52,824 nucleotides of DNA from a virus. The notes under the pieces were generated by a model. It saw only the letters and a program-made list of their open reading frames with translations, was not told where the DNA came from and made no database searches. The position numbers were made by a program, and so were the translations under genes. Where the stretch lies: the IMG/VR virus record IMGVR_UViG_3300031576_000058, positions 1 through 52,824 of that record. One strand, given 5' to 3'. Shown piece after piece: positions 7,322 to 14,306 of this stretch. The first letter of the stretch is position 1, and each line of letters begins with the position of its first letter.

Positions 7322-8734
7322 CTAGGCCCCCATCCAGGCGAGCGGACCGCCGACTTTCTTGGCCACCTTCTTCACCTTTTTCGGGGGTCGCAGCAGGTCC
7401 GGCAACGGGTAGAGCTTCGCGGCACCCAGCATGATGGCATCAACCGGGTGGCTGTGCAGACCCGACGCGCGTTTGTAGGCCTCGAGGGTCGGCGTCACCC
7501 GTCCCAGAGCATCCTTGGGGTAATGGGCCCCCCCGCGGAGTGCCTTTCGGACGATCTTGCAGTCCGGATCCACGACGAAAAGGGGCTTCCCTCGGATGTT
7601 CCGGCTCAGGACGGCCTTCAGGCTGTCCCGACGCTCCCGCCACTCGATGGCTCCAGCTTCGGGCGAGGCGTTCAGGAGGTCAATCATGGTCTTCACCGCG
7701 CTCCGCTGCGAGTTCGACTGCTCCCTGGTCGCCATGGCCGGATCCACGATGTCCCGAAACTGCCACTCCTCCCGATCGCCAAGGTACTGCGACTCCCACG
7801 GAAGCACCTGGGTCGTAATGAGTTGCTCGAGCCCGATGTTCTCCCCCCGGACCGCTCCCAGGATGTGCCAATGGCCTAGTTTGGTCGGCTGGGACCAAAT
7901 ACACGTAGGGTTCAGTCCCCCGTCCCACGTTCGCACGATCTCCACGCCCCGAATGATCGGGAGGGGCTTCTTGGCCGTATGCCAGTCATCGTTGTATTCG
8001 GGCATGAGCTGCTCCCCCAGGATGATTTGACCCACCTTCCCCTCGACGAGCCGGGAGACGAGGTCGCCACGGCCGATGGCGTAGAGCAAGGCCTTGTCCC
8101 GTTCCCGCTTCTCCCAGGAGATGTGGGGGTTCTCGCCTTTCGGGATCCGGAAGGACTCTGCCTTGAGCTCGCCGACCCTGAGTTCCTGGGCCAATTCCTT
8201 CAGCTTCTCCATGATCTCCATGGTCCAGTGGTCTTCGTCGGGCGGATTCATCGTAATCTGAATCCACGGCTCGACGCCCTTCTGCCGGAGCGAGGTGGCG
8301 CCGACGCCGAGCACTTCGGCTGCCACACCCCCGGAGATGTCAGCGGCCGGCGCCGGCTCCTCAATCCAGAGAGCCCCAATGCCGAAGCCTTGCAGCTTGT
8401 TGATATCCTTGGGGTTGTCCATGCCCATAAAGTAAAAATGCACCAAGCCACCACCGACAATGGCTTCAGTCTTCCCTTCGGCCCACTGGATTTCCAACCC
8501 CTCTTGTTCCTGCTCACGGATCGTCTCCATGACGGTCCGCTGCAGGTTGGCCCAGGTATCTCGAATGACCGCCATCCGGATGGGGAGAAACTGCGGATTG
8601 GTCTGTTTTGCTCGATAGATAGGCTTAAACAGGCCGCCCGTCGTCTTGCCCTCCCCCCGGGGACCCATAAGCAAGGTCAGGAAGGCGTCCGACTGCATGA
8701 AGTCCCGAACCGTCTTTGTAGCGACAAACCTCAC
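7322..8734 (-). CDS. Terminase large subunit (TerL)
   Basis: 470 residues; the ATP-driven DNA packaging motor and nuclease. Walker A GPRGEGKTT is at residues 24-32 and Walker B ALWIEEP at 121-127. The C-terminal RNase H-like nuclease has candidate acidic residues D271 (TWDGG), D331 (DIVDPA) and D432 (HPVDAIM). The C-terminus is Lys-rich. It overlaps TerS by four bases. Length is normal for a podovirus terminase. All key motifs look intact. Confidence 0.95.
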   Translation of the reverse strand: MRFVATKTVRDFMQSDAFLTLLMGPRGEGKTTGGLFKPIYRAKQTNPQFLPIRMAVIRDTWANLQRTVMETIREQEQEGLEIQWAEGKTEAIVGGGLVHFYFMGMDNPKDINKLQGFGIGALWIEEPAPAADISGGVAAEVLGVGATSLRQKGVEPWIQITMNPPDEDHWTMEIMEKLKELAQELRVGELKAESFRIPKGENPHISWEKRERDKALLYAIGRGDLVSRLVEGKVGQIILGEQLMPEYNDDWHTAKKPLPIIRGVEIVRTWDGGLNPTCIWSQPTKLGHWHILGAVRGENIGLEQLITTQVLPWESQYLGDREEWQFRDIVDPAMATREQSNSQRSAVKTMIDLLNASPEAGAIEWRERRDSLKAVLSRNIRGKPLFVVDPDCKIVRKALRGGAHYPKDALGRVTPTLEAYKRASGLHSHPVDAIMLGAAKLYPLPDLLRPPKKVKKVAKKVGGPLAWMGA

Positions 8735-9039
8735 TCGTCAGGCTCCTCTTTTTCCTTCTGCTCAAAGACGATCTCCACCTTCTGTTTCTCCTTGATATCT
8801 ATAGCCTGCCTTGGCCGCCCCTCTGCCCGATCCCAGACCATCCCAACGTAATGGTGCGCCGTTTTCGGACCGCTGTTGATCCCCCTGACCATCGCACCCA
8901 CCATGTCCTTCATCCGATGCTGAATCAGGTAATCTCTCAAGGCCCTCATGCTGTCCCGGGGGATCTTATCTTTCGAGCCCTTGGGGCGGCCAGCGTTGCC
9001 CTTCTGAAACGGCCGTCCCCTTTGTTTTCTGTCACCCAT
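8731..9039 (-). CDS. Terminase small subunit (TerS)
   Basis: 102 residues, directly upstream of and overlapping TerL. The N-terminal Gly-Arg-Lys motif (PFQKGNAGRPKGSKDK) is characteristic of a class of phage terminase small subunits and related DNA-binding proteins. The C-terminus is a highly charged Lys/Glu tail that could contact TerL. It recognises the packaging start on viral DNA. This is the first gene after the RNA cassette at 9076-9137, so its expression, and that of everything downstream to the portal, should depend on read-through there. Confidence 0.82.
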   Translation of the reverse strand: MGDRKQRGRPFQKGNAGRPKGSKDKIPRDSMRALRDYLIQHRMKDMVGAMVRGINSGPKTAHHYVGMVWDRAEGRPRQAIDIKEKQKVEIVFEQKEKEEPDE

Positions 9040-9075
9040 TGCGTTATCTCGCGTTCTTTCGTGTGTAACTTCCCT

Positions 9076-9120
9076 AAAACAAAAGGCCCGTACCGACAGG
9101 CTTCCCGATCAGCATGGGCG
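9076..9120 (-). terminator. Intrinsic terminator upstream of TerS
   Basis: Reading the minus strand from 9119, GCCC pairs with GGGC at 9089-9086. Between them an inner stem CTGATCGG / CCTGTCGG (with G-U pairs) closes a GAAG loop. CTTTTGTTTT follows (9085-9076). It is a near-complete 15 bp stem plus T-tract, pointing toward TerS. Confidence 0.8.
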
Positions 9121-9137
9121 CTCAACAGAGTCGGCCC
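9086..9137 (-). promoter_or_regulatory. GGGCCGACTC RNA switch, copy C (terminase operon)
   Basis: Minus strand 9137-9116 reads GGGCCGACTC, TGTT, GAG, C, GCCC. GGGC can pair with GCCC, with CTC/GAG inside. That GCCC (9119-9116) is also the 5' arm of the terminator, so the two folds exclude one another. The same architecture recurs at 33651-33703 and 51778-51818. Expected effect: terminator on or off ahead of terS/terL. This is inferred from sequence conservation and pairing; the trigger is unknown. Confidence 0.75.
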
Positions 9138-9153
9138 TTGATCCTTCTCACAC

Positions 9154-9185
9154 AGTATCGGTCATCGTTCCCCCATGACTCACAA
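9154..9185 (-). promoter_or_regulatory. Possible weak promoter for terminase operon
   Basis: A GATACT -10-like box (9159-9154, minus) lies 16 bases before the RNA element, similar to the distance in the other copies. The best -35 match is TTGTGA at 9185-9180 with an overlong 20-base spacer. Weak by itself; supported mainly by equivalence of position with copy B. Confidence 0.35.
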
Positions 9186-9385
9186 TCCACAGCTGTTTCA
9201 ACAGTTCCTTACCTACCACCCGTAGGGCTCTGTTGTGCGCATGACCCTTGACGCCTCGCTCATCACTGGGTTGGCCCTCAAGCATCGTCTGGGCTGAGGC
9301 GTCATAGACCTCTCCCTATCCACCTCGGCTCACACTTCGGGCAAACGGGTTTCCCCTGCCCCCTGCTCAAACACGCTCTGATCCA
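9186..9385. other. Intergenic stretch before terminase cassette
   Basis: About 200 bases between the end of the 9386 gene and the terminase promoter/attenuator. I see no convincing gene, tRNA or strong promoter on either strand. It is the largest gap in this part of the operon and may serve as leader or packaging-site DNA, but nothing specific is visible. Confidence 0.5.
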
Positions 9386-9646
9386 TCATTCACCCCGCTC
9401 TCCGTCAGTCCCAGCCATCCCCGTCTCCACCCGAGCCACCACCAGATGTTCCTCGCTCCCACACTTCCCACAGACCACGCGCTCCGCTTCGGTCTTCAGG
9501 GCTCTACGCGCTAGATGCCCCCGGATCAGGGACAGGGATATCTTCCCCGTCCATGCCCCGCCTGGCAGGTTAAAGTCCAGCCGGGAGGCCCTTTGCCCGT
9601 TCGGCGGACTCACCGTGATCGAGACCCGCGTGGTCTGCTCCCCCAT
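9386..9646 (-). CDS. Small protein with C-x2-C motif
   Basis: 86 residues: an N-terminal beta-rich half (TRVSITVSPPNGQ, LDFNLPGG), then a helical segment and a single CGKCG knuckle near residue 60. Possible monomeric or dimeric zinc binder. It follows the 9654 gene closely on the cargo transcript. No family recognised. Confidence 0.65.
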   Translation of the reverse strand: MGEQTTRVSITVSPPNGQRASRLDFNLPGGAWTGKISLSLIRGHLARRALKTEAERVVCGKCGSEEHLVVARVETGMAGTDGERGE

Positions 9647-9653
9647 GGGCCTC

Positions 9654-9980
9654 CTAGTGCCACCAGCCGTCGTGGGCCGGCAACCAGACCCGCCCGCGCG
9701 CCGCCGTCTTCGGGTGGAACACGAACATGCTGACCATCTTGACGCCAGTTTCCCGGGTCACCTCAGGCTCCACCGGCATCGGGATGATGAGCATACTGTC
9801 TCCCCCCCGGAAGGTGAGCCGGGTGACGCTATAGCCTTCGTCGGTTTGCGCCCCAGACTCGACATTGGCGATCTCTTGCCCCACCAAGAACTCGCGGAGG
9901 TCCTTGTTGATCGGGGCCGCATCCCTGACCCGCCATCCCTGGCTCAGGGATCGCATGACCTTCTGGATCAGGTTCGCCAC
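9654..9980 (-). CDS. Hypothetical protein, beta-rich
   Basis: 108 residues. The N-terminus is helical and basic. The central part has strands (EGYSVTRLTFRGGDSMLIIPMPV), and the C-terminus is VWLPAHDGWWH. No motif identified. It lies in the run of small genes between the O-antigen polymerase-like gene and terminase, with three bases to the next gene. Confidence 0.65.
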   Translation of the reverse strand: MANLIQKVMRSLSQGWRVRDAAPINKDLREFLVGQEIANVESGAQTDEGYSVTRLTFRGGDSMLIIPMPVEPEVTRETGVKMVSMFVFHPKTAARGRVWLPAHDGWWH

Positions 9981-9982
9981 CG

Positions 9983-10243
9983 CTACTCCTCCTCAGATGC
10001 AGGGGCAGCCCTCTCCTCCAGTGCTTTGATCCGGCCCTCGAGTTCCTTCACCCGAGCCTTCCCTTCCTGCTCTAAGGCCACCAGCTCCCGGACCGCCTCC
10101 TCAGAGACGGTCCCACGGTCTAGGACATCCTGCGGGACTCGAAAATGGCTCCCGAAGGCCTCGACCACGATATTGCTCGCATCCTTGGTCTCGACGACGG
10201 TGGCCGGCACGTAGATCCGGGCACCCTGCTCTATTTTCGGCAT
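9983..10243 (-). CDS. Small coiled-coil hypothetical protein
   Basis: 86 residues: a beta-type N-terminal half (ARIYVPATVVETKDASNIVVEAF) and a C-terminal coiled coil (VRELVALEQEGKARVKELEGRIKALEE) ending in an acidic tail. Likely oligomeric. Stop and start of neighbours are separated by only a few bases, so it is co-transcribed. Function unknown. Confidence 0.65.
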   Translation of the reverse strand: MPKIEQGARIYVPATVVETKDASNIVVEAFGSHFRVPQDVLDRGTVSEEAVRELVALEQEGKARVKELEGRIKALEERAAPASEEE

Positions 10244-10268
10244 CTCCCCTCCTCTCTCTCGTTCCGAC

Positions 10269-10547
10269 CTAGATCCGGTTCACCACCGTCTCGATCCGGG
10301 TCTTGAGATCCCGGAGCAGACCCCCGCAATCCACCGCCTCCCTCAGGAGCGGGTTGTCGGGCCTATCAACCTTGCCTGCCTCAGATCGTGGGTCCTTATT
10401 CCCGAACAGGCGATCCTCTAAAGCGGTTACGAGTTCGTGGCATTTCTGGGCTAAATCGACCGATTCCCGCACATGCTGGGTGATTGGCGTTTCCAAGGTC
10501 CTGGGGGCCTGTCCGTGACTGGCCTGGGTATATCCTTGGTCTCTCAT
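10269..10547 (-). CDS. Small helical phage protein
   Basis: 92 residues. The central ESVDLAQKCHELVTALEDRLFG and the later LREAVDCGGLLRDLKTRIE are amphipathic helices resembling small phage proteins with a conserved 'L...L-D-K-L' helix pattern. No enzymatic motif. Co-directional with neighbours with short spacers. Confidence 0.62.
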   Translation of the reverse strand: MRDQGYTQASHGQAPRTLETPITQHVRESVDLAQKCHELVTALEDRLFGNKDPRSEAGKVDRPDNPLLREAVDCGGLLRDLKTRIETVVNRI

Positions 10548-10562
10548 CGCTTACCCTCCTCC

Positions 10563-10823
10563 CTACCGTTTGCGTTTCGGCAGCCCCCGCCGGCGCGCGC
10601 CAGCGAACTCCTCGAGTTGCGCCTCGGTCATACCCGTCTTGGTCTTCTTGCCCGCACGTTTCCGGGCCAAGTCTGCGCCCATGAACCCCGCTTGGGCTTG
10701 ACTCACGGCCGGATCCGTCATGGTGATTCGGGCCCCCGGTATGGAGTCTATCCCGAAGGCGCGAAGCTGCTCCCCCGGATCTTCCTTGACCTTCCCCGGG
10801 CGCTCCCATTTGATGCGACCCAT
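10563..10823 (-). CDS. Small basic hypothetical protein
   Basis: 86 residues, strongly basic at the C-terminus (RRRGLPKRKR) with a central ADLARKRAGKKTKTGMTEAQ stretch. It could bind nucleic acid, but no fold is recognisable. Sits next to the two small membrane proteins. Confidence 0.55.
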   Translation of the reverse strand: MGRIKWERPGKVKEDPGEQLRAFGIDSIPGARITMTDPAVSQAQAGFMGADLARKRAGKKTKTGMTEAQLEEFAGARRRGLPKRKR

Positions 10824-10833
10824 CGCTAGCCCC

Positions 10834-11058
10834 CTACTGAACCACGGCCGGCAACCCGATCCAGAGCCGCACCAACAGATAACCCAAGGCTGCCGCCTCT
10901 ACCAGCGTAATCCAGATCAGGACCCGGTACGTGACTGGCGCCTCAAGATTCCACTCGGCCTTCCTCAGCCCCAGGAGGGCAAGCACCAGTTTCACAACGA
11001 CTACCAGCCCGAGGGTCAGGACCGACAGCTTTGGGAAGCCTTTCTTTTCCTCGCCCAT
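10834..11058 (-). CDS. Two-TM small membrane protein (holin-like size)
   Basis: 74 residues with a very strong ribosome site (GGAGGAGGAGT) before the ATG. Two hydrophobic segments, near residues 12-32 and 46-66, are separated by a short charged loop. This fits class II holins or small membrane accessory proteins. It lies next to the O-antigen polymerase-like gene, so a role in surface modification is an alternative. Confidence 0.65.
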   Translation of the reverse strand: MGEEKKGFPKLSVLTLGLVVVVKLVLALLGLRKAEWNLEAPVTYRVLIWITLVEAAALGYLLVRLWIGLPAVVQ

Positions 11059-11167
11059 ACTCCTCCTCCGGAAGATGCTTCAGCGAGTACCAGATCAGCG
11101 AAAACGTCCCGGCATACAAAAACACCATGACGCCGAGCAAGACGAGGACCACGATCAGCGATTCCAT
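10943..11167 (-). CDS. One-TM protein overlapping the 10834 gene
   Basis: 74 residues. The N-terminal 30 are hydrophobic (LIVVLVLLGVMVFLYAGTF), then a charged tail HLPEEEYGRGKE. The last ~37 codons lie out of frame over the start of the 10834 gene, a 116-base overlap. The membrane part looks genuine; the overlapping tail looks like noise. It may be a nested pair or a gene whose C-terminus was altered by a frameshift. Confidence 0.45.
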   Translation of the reverse strand: MESLIVVLVLLGVMVFLYAGTFSLIWYSLKHLPEEEYGRGKERLPKAVGPDPRAGSRCETGACPPGAEEGRVES

Positions 11168-11171
11168 GACT

Positions 11172-12311
11172 CTATCTGCCCGCCCAACACGCCCGGATCC
11201 GTGCCGCCGCAAACAGGACAATCATGGCCTGCGCCGGCCAATGGAACAGGTTGGTCAGCCACATCGCCACCCCGGCCATCAGGACTACCATGCCCCAGGC
11301 CTGCTGGATCCGGTCATCACTCTGGACCGCGACGGTCGCATCGAGAAGGCACCGTGCCGCAAAGAGGCCCCACACAATCACCCCGATCAGCCCGAGCTCG
11401 AAGAGCACTTGGAGCGGCTCGTTGAACGCCTCCGTAAACACGGCGGACGAGGCCCCATAGGTCTGCACCATCACGCCCTCGGGCCACAACACCCAGTTGC
11501 GCCACATCCCCGGGCCGATCCCGGTCCAGGGAGCGACCGTCCACCACTCGGAGAGCCCCAGGACCCACGGGCGAACTCGGCCCCCCAAAGTCAGGGTACT
11601 GGACCAATCGCGGACCAGCAGGATCCCCGCGAGCATCCCGACCCCACTGACCGCGACGAGTTGTCGAGAGCGGCCGCGCATCCAGATCACGAACAAGGGG
11701 ATCAGTGAGACGAGGACTGGTAGCCGAGACCTCGAGGAGAAGATCAGGGCGTACCAAACGACCGTAAAATATAGTATTTGCGCGCCGTTGAGCCGTTCGC
11801 CCAGGAGGGCCCACGCCACCGGGTAGGCCATGGCCAGGTAGAGGCCCCAATAGTTCGGATGGGAGAGGAGCCCAACGGGCCAATACATGAAACCCTCCTT
11901 GACGATCAGGCCAGGGTAGATCCCGACGATGTTCAGGACGCCAAGGACGGCATTCACACCAGCGGCAAGGAGGATGCCGTGGGCAACCATACGCTCGGTC
12001 GATGACTTCATCTCGAGAGCAAGGCCGTACAGGATCGCCGACAGCACGAGCAGGCCCAGGACCTCGATGGACCGCGGCGGCAGTCCGAGCAGGATCGCTT
12101 TCACGGCTGACCAGACAACGGGGAGGCAGAGCCAGGGTTCGATCCGCCACAGAAAGAGGGCGAGGGCGATGCCTCCGAAGAGCCACAGCAAGACGAGGGG
12201 AAGGTGCTGGAGCGGGTCGAAGTTGAGGCTGAAGCTGATGGGGAGCGGGAGGGCCGAGGTGACTATCAGCCCCGCCCACATCGCCGAGCTGTAGGACCAT
12301 CGACGCCACAT
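11172..12311 (-). CDS. O-antigen polymerase/ligase-like membrane protein (Wzy_C type)
   Basis: 379 residues, about ten membrane segments. The family-type large loop with W-x-G-I-G-P-G-M-W (WTGIGPGMWRNW) follows SRSRLPVL and is flanked by LLSHPNYWGLYLAM. This matches bacterial O-antigen ligase/polymerase proteins that join or polymerise lipopolysaccharide O-units at the periplasmic face of the inner membrane. In a prophage it would change the lysogen's surface and block superinfection (serotype conversion). It is embedded in the cargo segment before terminase, with an AGGTG site upstream of the ATG. Enzyme specificity cannot be told. Confidence 0.72.
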   Translation of the reverse strand: MWRRWSYSSAMWAGLIVTSALPLPISFSLNFDPLQHLPLVLLWLFGGIALALFLWRIEPWLCLPVVWSAVKAILLGLPPRSIEVLGLLVLSAILYGLALEMKSSTERMVAHGILLAAGVNAVLGVLNIVGIYPGLIVKEGFMYWPVGLLSHPNYWGLYLAMAYPVAWALLGERLNGAQILYFTVVWYALIFSSRSRLPVLVSLIPLFVIWMRGRSRQLVAVSGVGMLAGILLVRDWSSTLTLGGRVRPWVLGLSEWWTVAPWTGIGPGMWRNWVLWPEGVMVQTYGASSAVFTEAFNEPLQVLFELGLIGVIVWGLFAARCLLDATVAVQSDDRIQQAWGMVVLMAGVAMWLTNLFHWPAQAMIVLFAAARIRACWAGR

Positions 12312-12318
12312 CCGACAC

Positions 12319-13035
12319 CTAGTAGTTCAGGCTTTCCAGAAAAAAGACGTATCCGTACCCGCTAATCGTATGGCCCGCCCCCGTCGAATACTGGACGATC
12401 TGGTGCGTCGAGACAAAGATATCGGTCGTGTTGCAGTTGGCCGGCCCGACCGAGCTGTGGCCGATGTTGCTGCAAATCCCGCTCGCGGTGCCGAGTTTCA
12501 ACTGGACGTTGACGCCTCCCGACCCGGTGGCCGTTCCCACGACCTTCTCGACCACGGCATCGATGACGAGAGCCCCGACCGGGATGGTGGCGGCCGTATC
12601 GGTCAATGACAGATTGGTGCTGAAGGGAAAGACCGCCACCTTCATCCCGTGCTGGCGCGGCACGTTGACCAGCTTCACCCCACCCGGGGTGACGTTCTCG
12701 ACGCGGATCCTGGCACCGAAGTAGGGCCCCGAATCAACCCAGGCGATGACATCCACGGCCGTCACGGTGTCGGCCATCCACCAGTCGCAGACGCCGTTGG
12801 AATCCGTGGTGGGCGGGTTGGTCTTTGTGGTCGTAAGCGTAAACTCGCTGTAGATGGTCGGTTCGGTGTTCAGGTTGGCGGTAACCACCCGGCATCGGCC
12901 CGTAGTAATCGCTGACCCGTCATCCCCGCGTAACTGCAGCCAGAAGCGGTTCGAGCCGGCCTCTGAGACGGGGACGAGTAACAGGCTGAGTGCCAACACG
13001 CCTACGAGGATCATCAGACTACGGATTCGCTCCAT
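12319..13035 (-). CDS. Exported beta-rich protein
   Basis: 238 residues from the ATG at 13035 (GGGAGG site upstream). An in-frame extension to 13260 overlaps the neighbouring gene and is rejected. A signal peptide is evident (MERIRS, hydrophobic core, cut near VSEAG). The mature chain is strand-rich, with FWLQLRGDDGSAI, VKLVNVPRQHGMKVAVFPFSTNLSL, then GGVNVQLKLGTASG. It resembles secreted virion-like or adhesin beta proteins. It starts the transcript from the promoter at 13093-13122 and ends just before the polymerase-like gene. Confidence 0.72.
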   Translation of the reverse strand: MERIRSLMILVGVLALSLLLVPVSEAGSNRFWLQLRGDDGSAITTGRCRVVTANLNTEPTIYSEFTLTTTKTNPPTTDSNGVCDWWMADTVTAVDVIAWVDSGPYFGARIRVENVTPGGVKLVNVPRQHGMKVAVFPFSTNLSLTDTAATIPVGALVIDAVVEKVVGTATGSGGVNVQLKLGTASGICSNIGHSSVGPANCNTTDIFVSTHQIVQYSTGAGHTISGYGYVFFLESLNY

Positions 13036-13092
13036 CGGTCTTCCTCCCTCCGCGTTCTTGTTATGAGCGCCAAAGCTCCTCCTTACGCGAAC

Positions 13093-13122
13093 ATGATGGC
13101 GGCGAGGCGAAGGCTTTGTCAA
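13093..13122 (-). promoter_or_regulatory. Promoter for 13035-9386 cargo operon
   Basis: Minus strand TTGACA (13122-13117), 18-base spacer, CATCAT (13098-13093). The next gene start is 57 bases downstream after a GGAGGGAGG site. No attenuator of the GGGCCGACTC type follows it, unlike the late operon cassettes, so this operon could be expressed in the lysogen. Confidence 0.5.
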
Positions 13123-13130
13123 GGGATTTT

Positions 13131-13292
13131 TCAGCGGCTGACTTCTCGCTCCCGGCTTTTGGCCTGGCATTGGTCGCACAGCTCCCCGAAGGTTGGCTTG
13201 AACCGGATCAGGAAGTAGCCCCGCTTCGGCCACTGCGAGCAACTCCGGACCCAGTGCCATGCATCCGAATCCTTCCTTCTGCGGTAGGTCAT
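13131..13292 (-). CDS. Small Cys-containing protein
   Basis: 53 residues from the ATG at 13292 (AGGAGG just upstream). Trp- and Arg-rich, with Cys at the centre and a CDQC knuckle near the end, suggesting one zinc site. The 17-residue N-terminal extension possible in frame has no ribosome site. Lies directly upstream of the TTGACA box at 13117-13122. Confidence 0.6.
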   Translation of the reverse strand: MTYRRRKDSDAWHWVRSCSQWPKRGYFLIRFKPTFGELCDQCQAKSREREVSR

Positions 13293-13717
13293 TCTTTGCC
13301 TCCTGCCATCTCCGGCCTTGGGAACACGGCCATGCGATGCCACAGGGCTCCGTCTTTATTGAGCCAGCCCCTCATGACATATTTCGAGAGCCGATCTCGC
13401 AGCGCGTGTCGGGTCATCGCCAGTTCCTGGGAGGACAAATTGATATCCCATCCATGCTTCTCACAGACCGCAACCGTGTGAATGGCCAACCGATAGGAGG
13501 CCTGGGTACGCGGCGACACCGTGCTGGCCGGTAGGGGCGCGACGCGCATCTGTCTTTCCATGGCGAGTCTATCGGCCGTCATCAGGCTGTGCATCCCTGA
13601 CACCCGCACACTACCTACGGACTCATAGAGCTTCACGATCTGGACAAAGGCATCGAAATCTGACGGTCGGCTGAGGTCGAAATCCAGCGTGAGACTGATG
13701 GGACGGGGTCGCCTCAT
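13289..13717 (-). CDS. Hypothetical helical protein
   Basis: 142 residues from the ATG at 13717 (GAGGAG site). Contains LTLDFDLSRPSDFDAFVQIVKLYESVGSVRVSG split across strands and helices, then a HTH-like C-terminal half (ELAMTRHALRDRLSKYVMRGWL). Start overlaps the stop of the nuclease gene (ATGA). DNA binding is possible, but no family is certain. Confidence 0.62.
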   Translation of the reverse strand: MRRPRPISLTLDFDLSRPSDFDAFVQIVKLYESVGSVRVSGMHSLMTADRLAMERQMRVAPLPASTVSPRTQASYRLAIHTVAVCEKHGWDINLSSQELAMTRHALRDRLSKYVMRGWLNKDGALWHRMAVFPRPEMAGGKE

Positions 13718-14097
13718 GGACTCCTCACGACCACCCCTATTGCAATCAAGGCGTCGCTCAGATTGCGCCCGTCGGCCAGGGTCACCTCTGCCACCCACCG
13801 CCCAAAGGAATCTCGGCTACACACCTTCGCCAGCAGCCACCGCTCTGGTCGAAGCAGGTTGATGAGGGTGTTCGTAGCCTCCGCATGGCCGTCGTGCCCC
13901 CTTTCCGGGGCGTCGATCCGGGCGAGGCGAATCCGGCGGGTCGCCACCAAGTCGAAGTCCATCAGCACGGTCGCCACGAAAGTATCGCCATCAATGATCC
14001 GATCCAACTTGATCTGGTGGGTGAAGCACTGCCCCACCGCAGCATGGGCGAGCAGGACGGACCAAAGGATCCACAGGACCACCAGGCGGACGATCAT
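13714..14097 (-). CDS. Secreted staphylococcal-nuclease-like (SNase) enzyme
   Basis: 127 residues with an N-terminal signal peptide or anchor (hydrophobic 1-20, VGQC following). SNase-fold catalytic residues are all present at family spacing: D38 (IDGDT), R57 (RRIRL), D62 and E65 (IDAPE), and R100 (RDSFGR). A periplasmic or secreted Ca-dependent nuclease degrades DNA/RNA; a phage version could limit competing DNA or salvage nucleotides. It starts by ATGA overlap with the broken gene upstream. Shorter than the family's usual ~150 residues at the C-terminus. Confidence 0.8.
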   Translation of the reverse strand: MIVRLVVLWILWSVLLAHAAVGQCFTHQIKLDRIIDGDTFVATVLMDFDLVATRRIRLARIDAPERGHDGHAEATNTLINLLRPERWLLAKVCSRDSFGRWVAEVTLADGRNLSDALIAIGVVVRSP

Positions 14098-14306
14098 GGC
14101 TTGCCTCGGGCGCGGATGGCAGCGGCAAGTTTTCTACCTACTGAGTAGTAACTTTTATTGGAAAAAAGAGTCTCTGCCACCTTCGCACACGCCTCCCGCT
14201 CCTCCTCAACGGCGGCACGGATGGCTACCACAATTGCCTATTTCAACCTTGGTGCATGTAGCCCCCAGTTATCAATTGTTTTTTGTGCTCTTTCCTCTGG
14301 CGTCAT
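14094..14306 (-). pseudogene. Small phage protein gene with in-frame amber stop
   Basis: From ATG 14306 the frame gives MTPEERAQK and a short helix, then TAG at 14240-14238, and continues in the same frame as AIVVAIRAAVEEEREACAKVAE and later AAAIRARGKP to TGA at 14094. Both halves fit one family of ~70-residue phage proteins (MTPEER start, EEERE-x-CAKVAE core). Start and stop overlap the neighbouring genes by ATGA. The stop is a point nonsense change, or read-through is used. Other genes (portal, 16550) end in TAG, so the codon is not reassigned. Confidence 0.7.

Noticed and set aside
6578-7879. 433-codon plus-strand frame
   Set aside because: Antisense to TerL and the 5760-7191 genes; no start site or domain.
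14238-14240. General amber (TAG) recoding in this phage
   Set aside because: Portal, TerL and the 16550 gene end at TAG in normal positions; only one gene is interrupted by it and its neighbour is interrupted by TAA.
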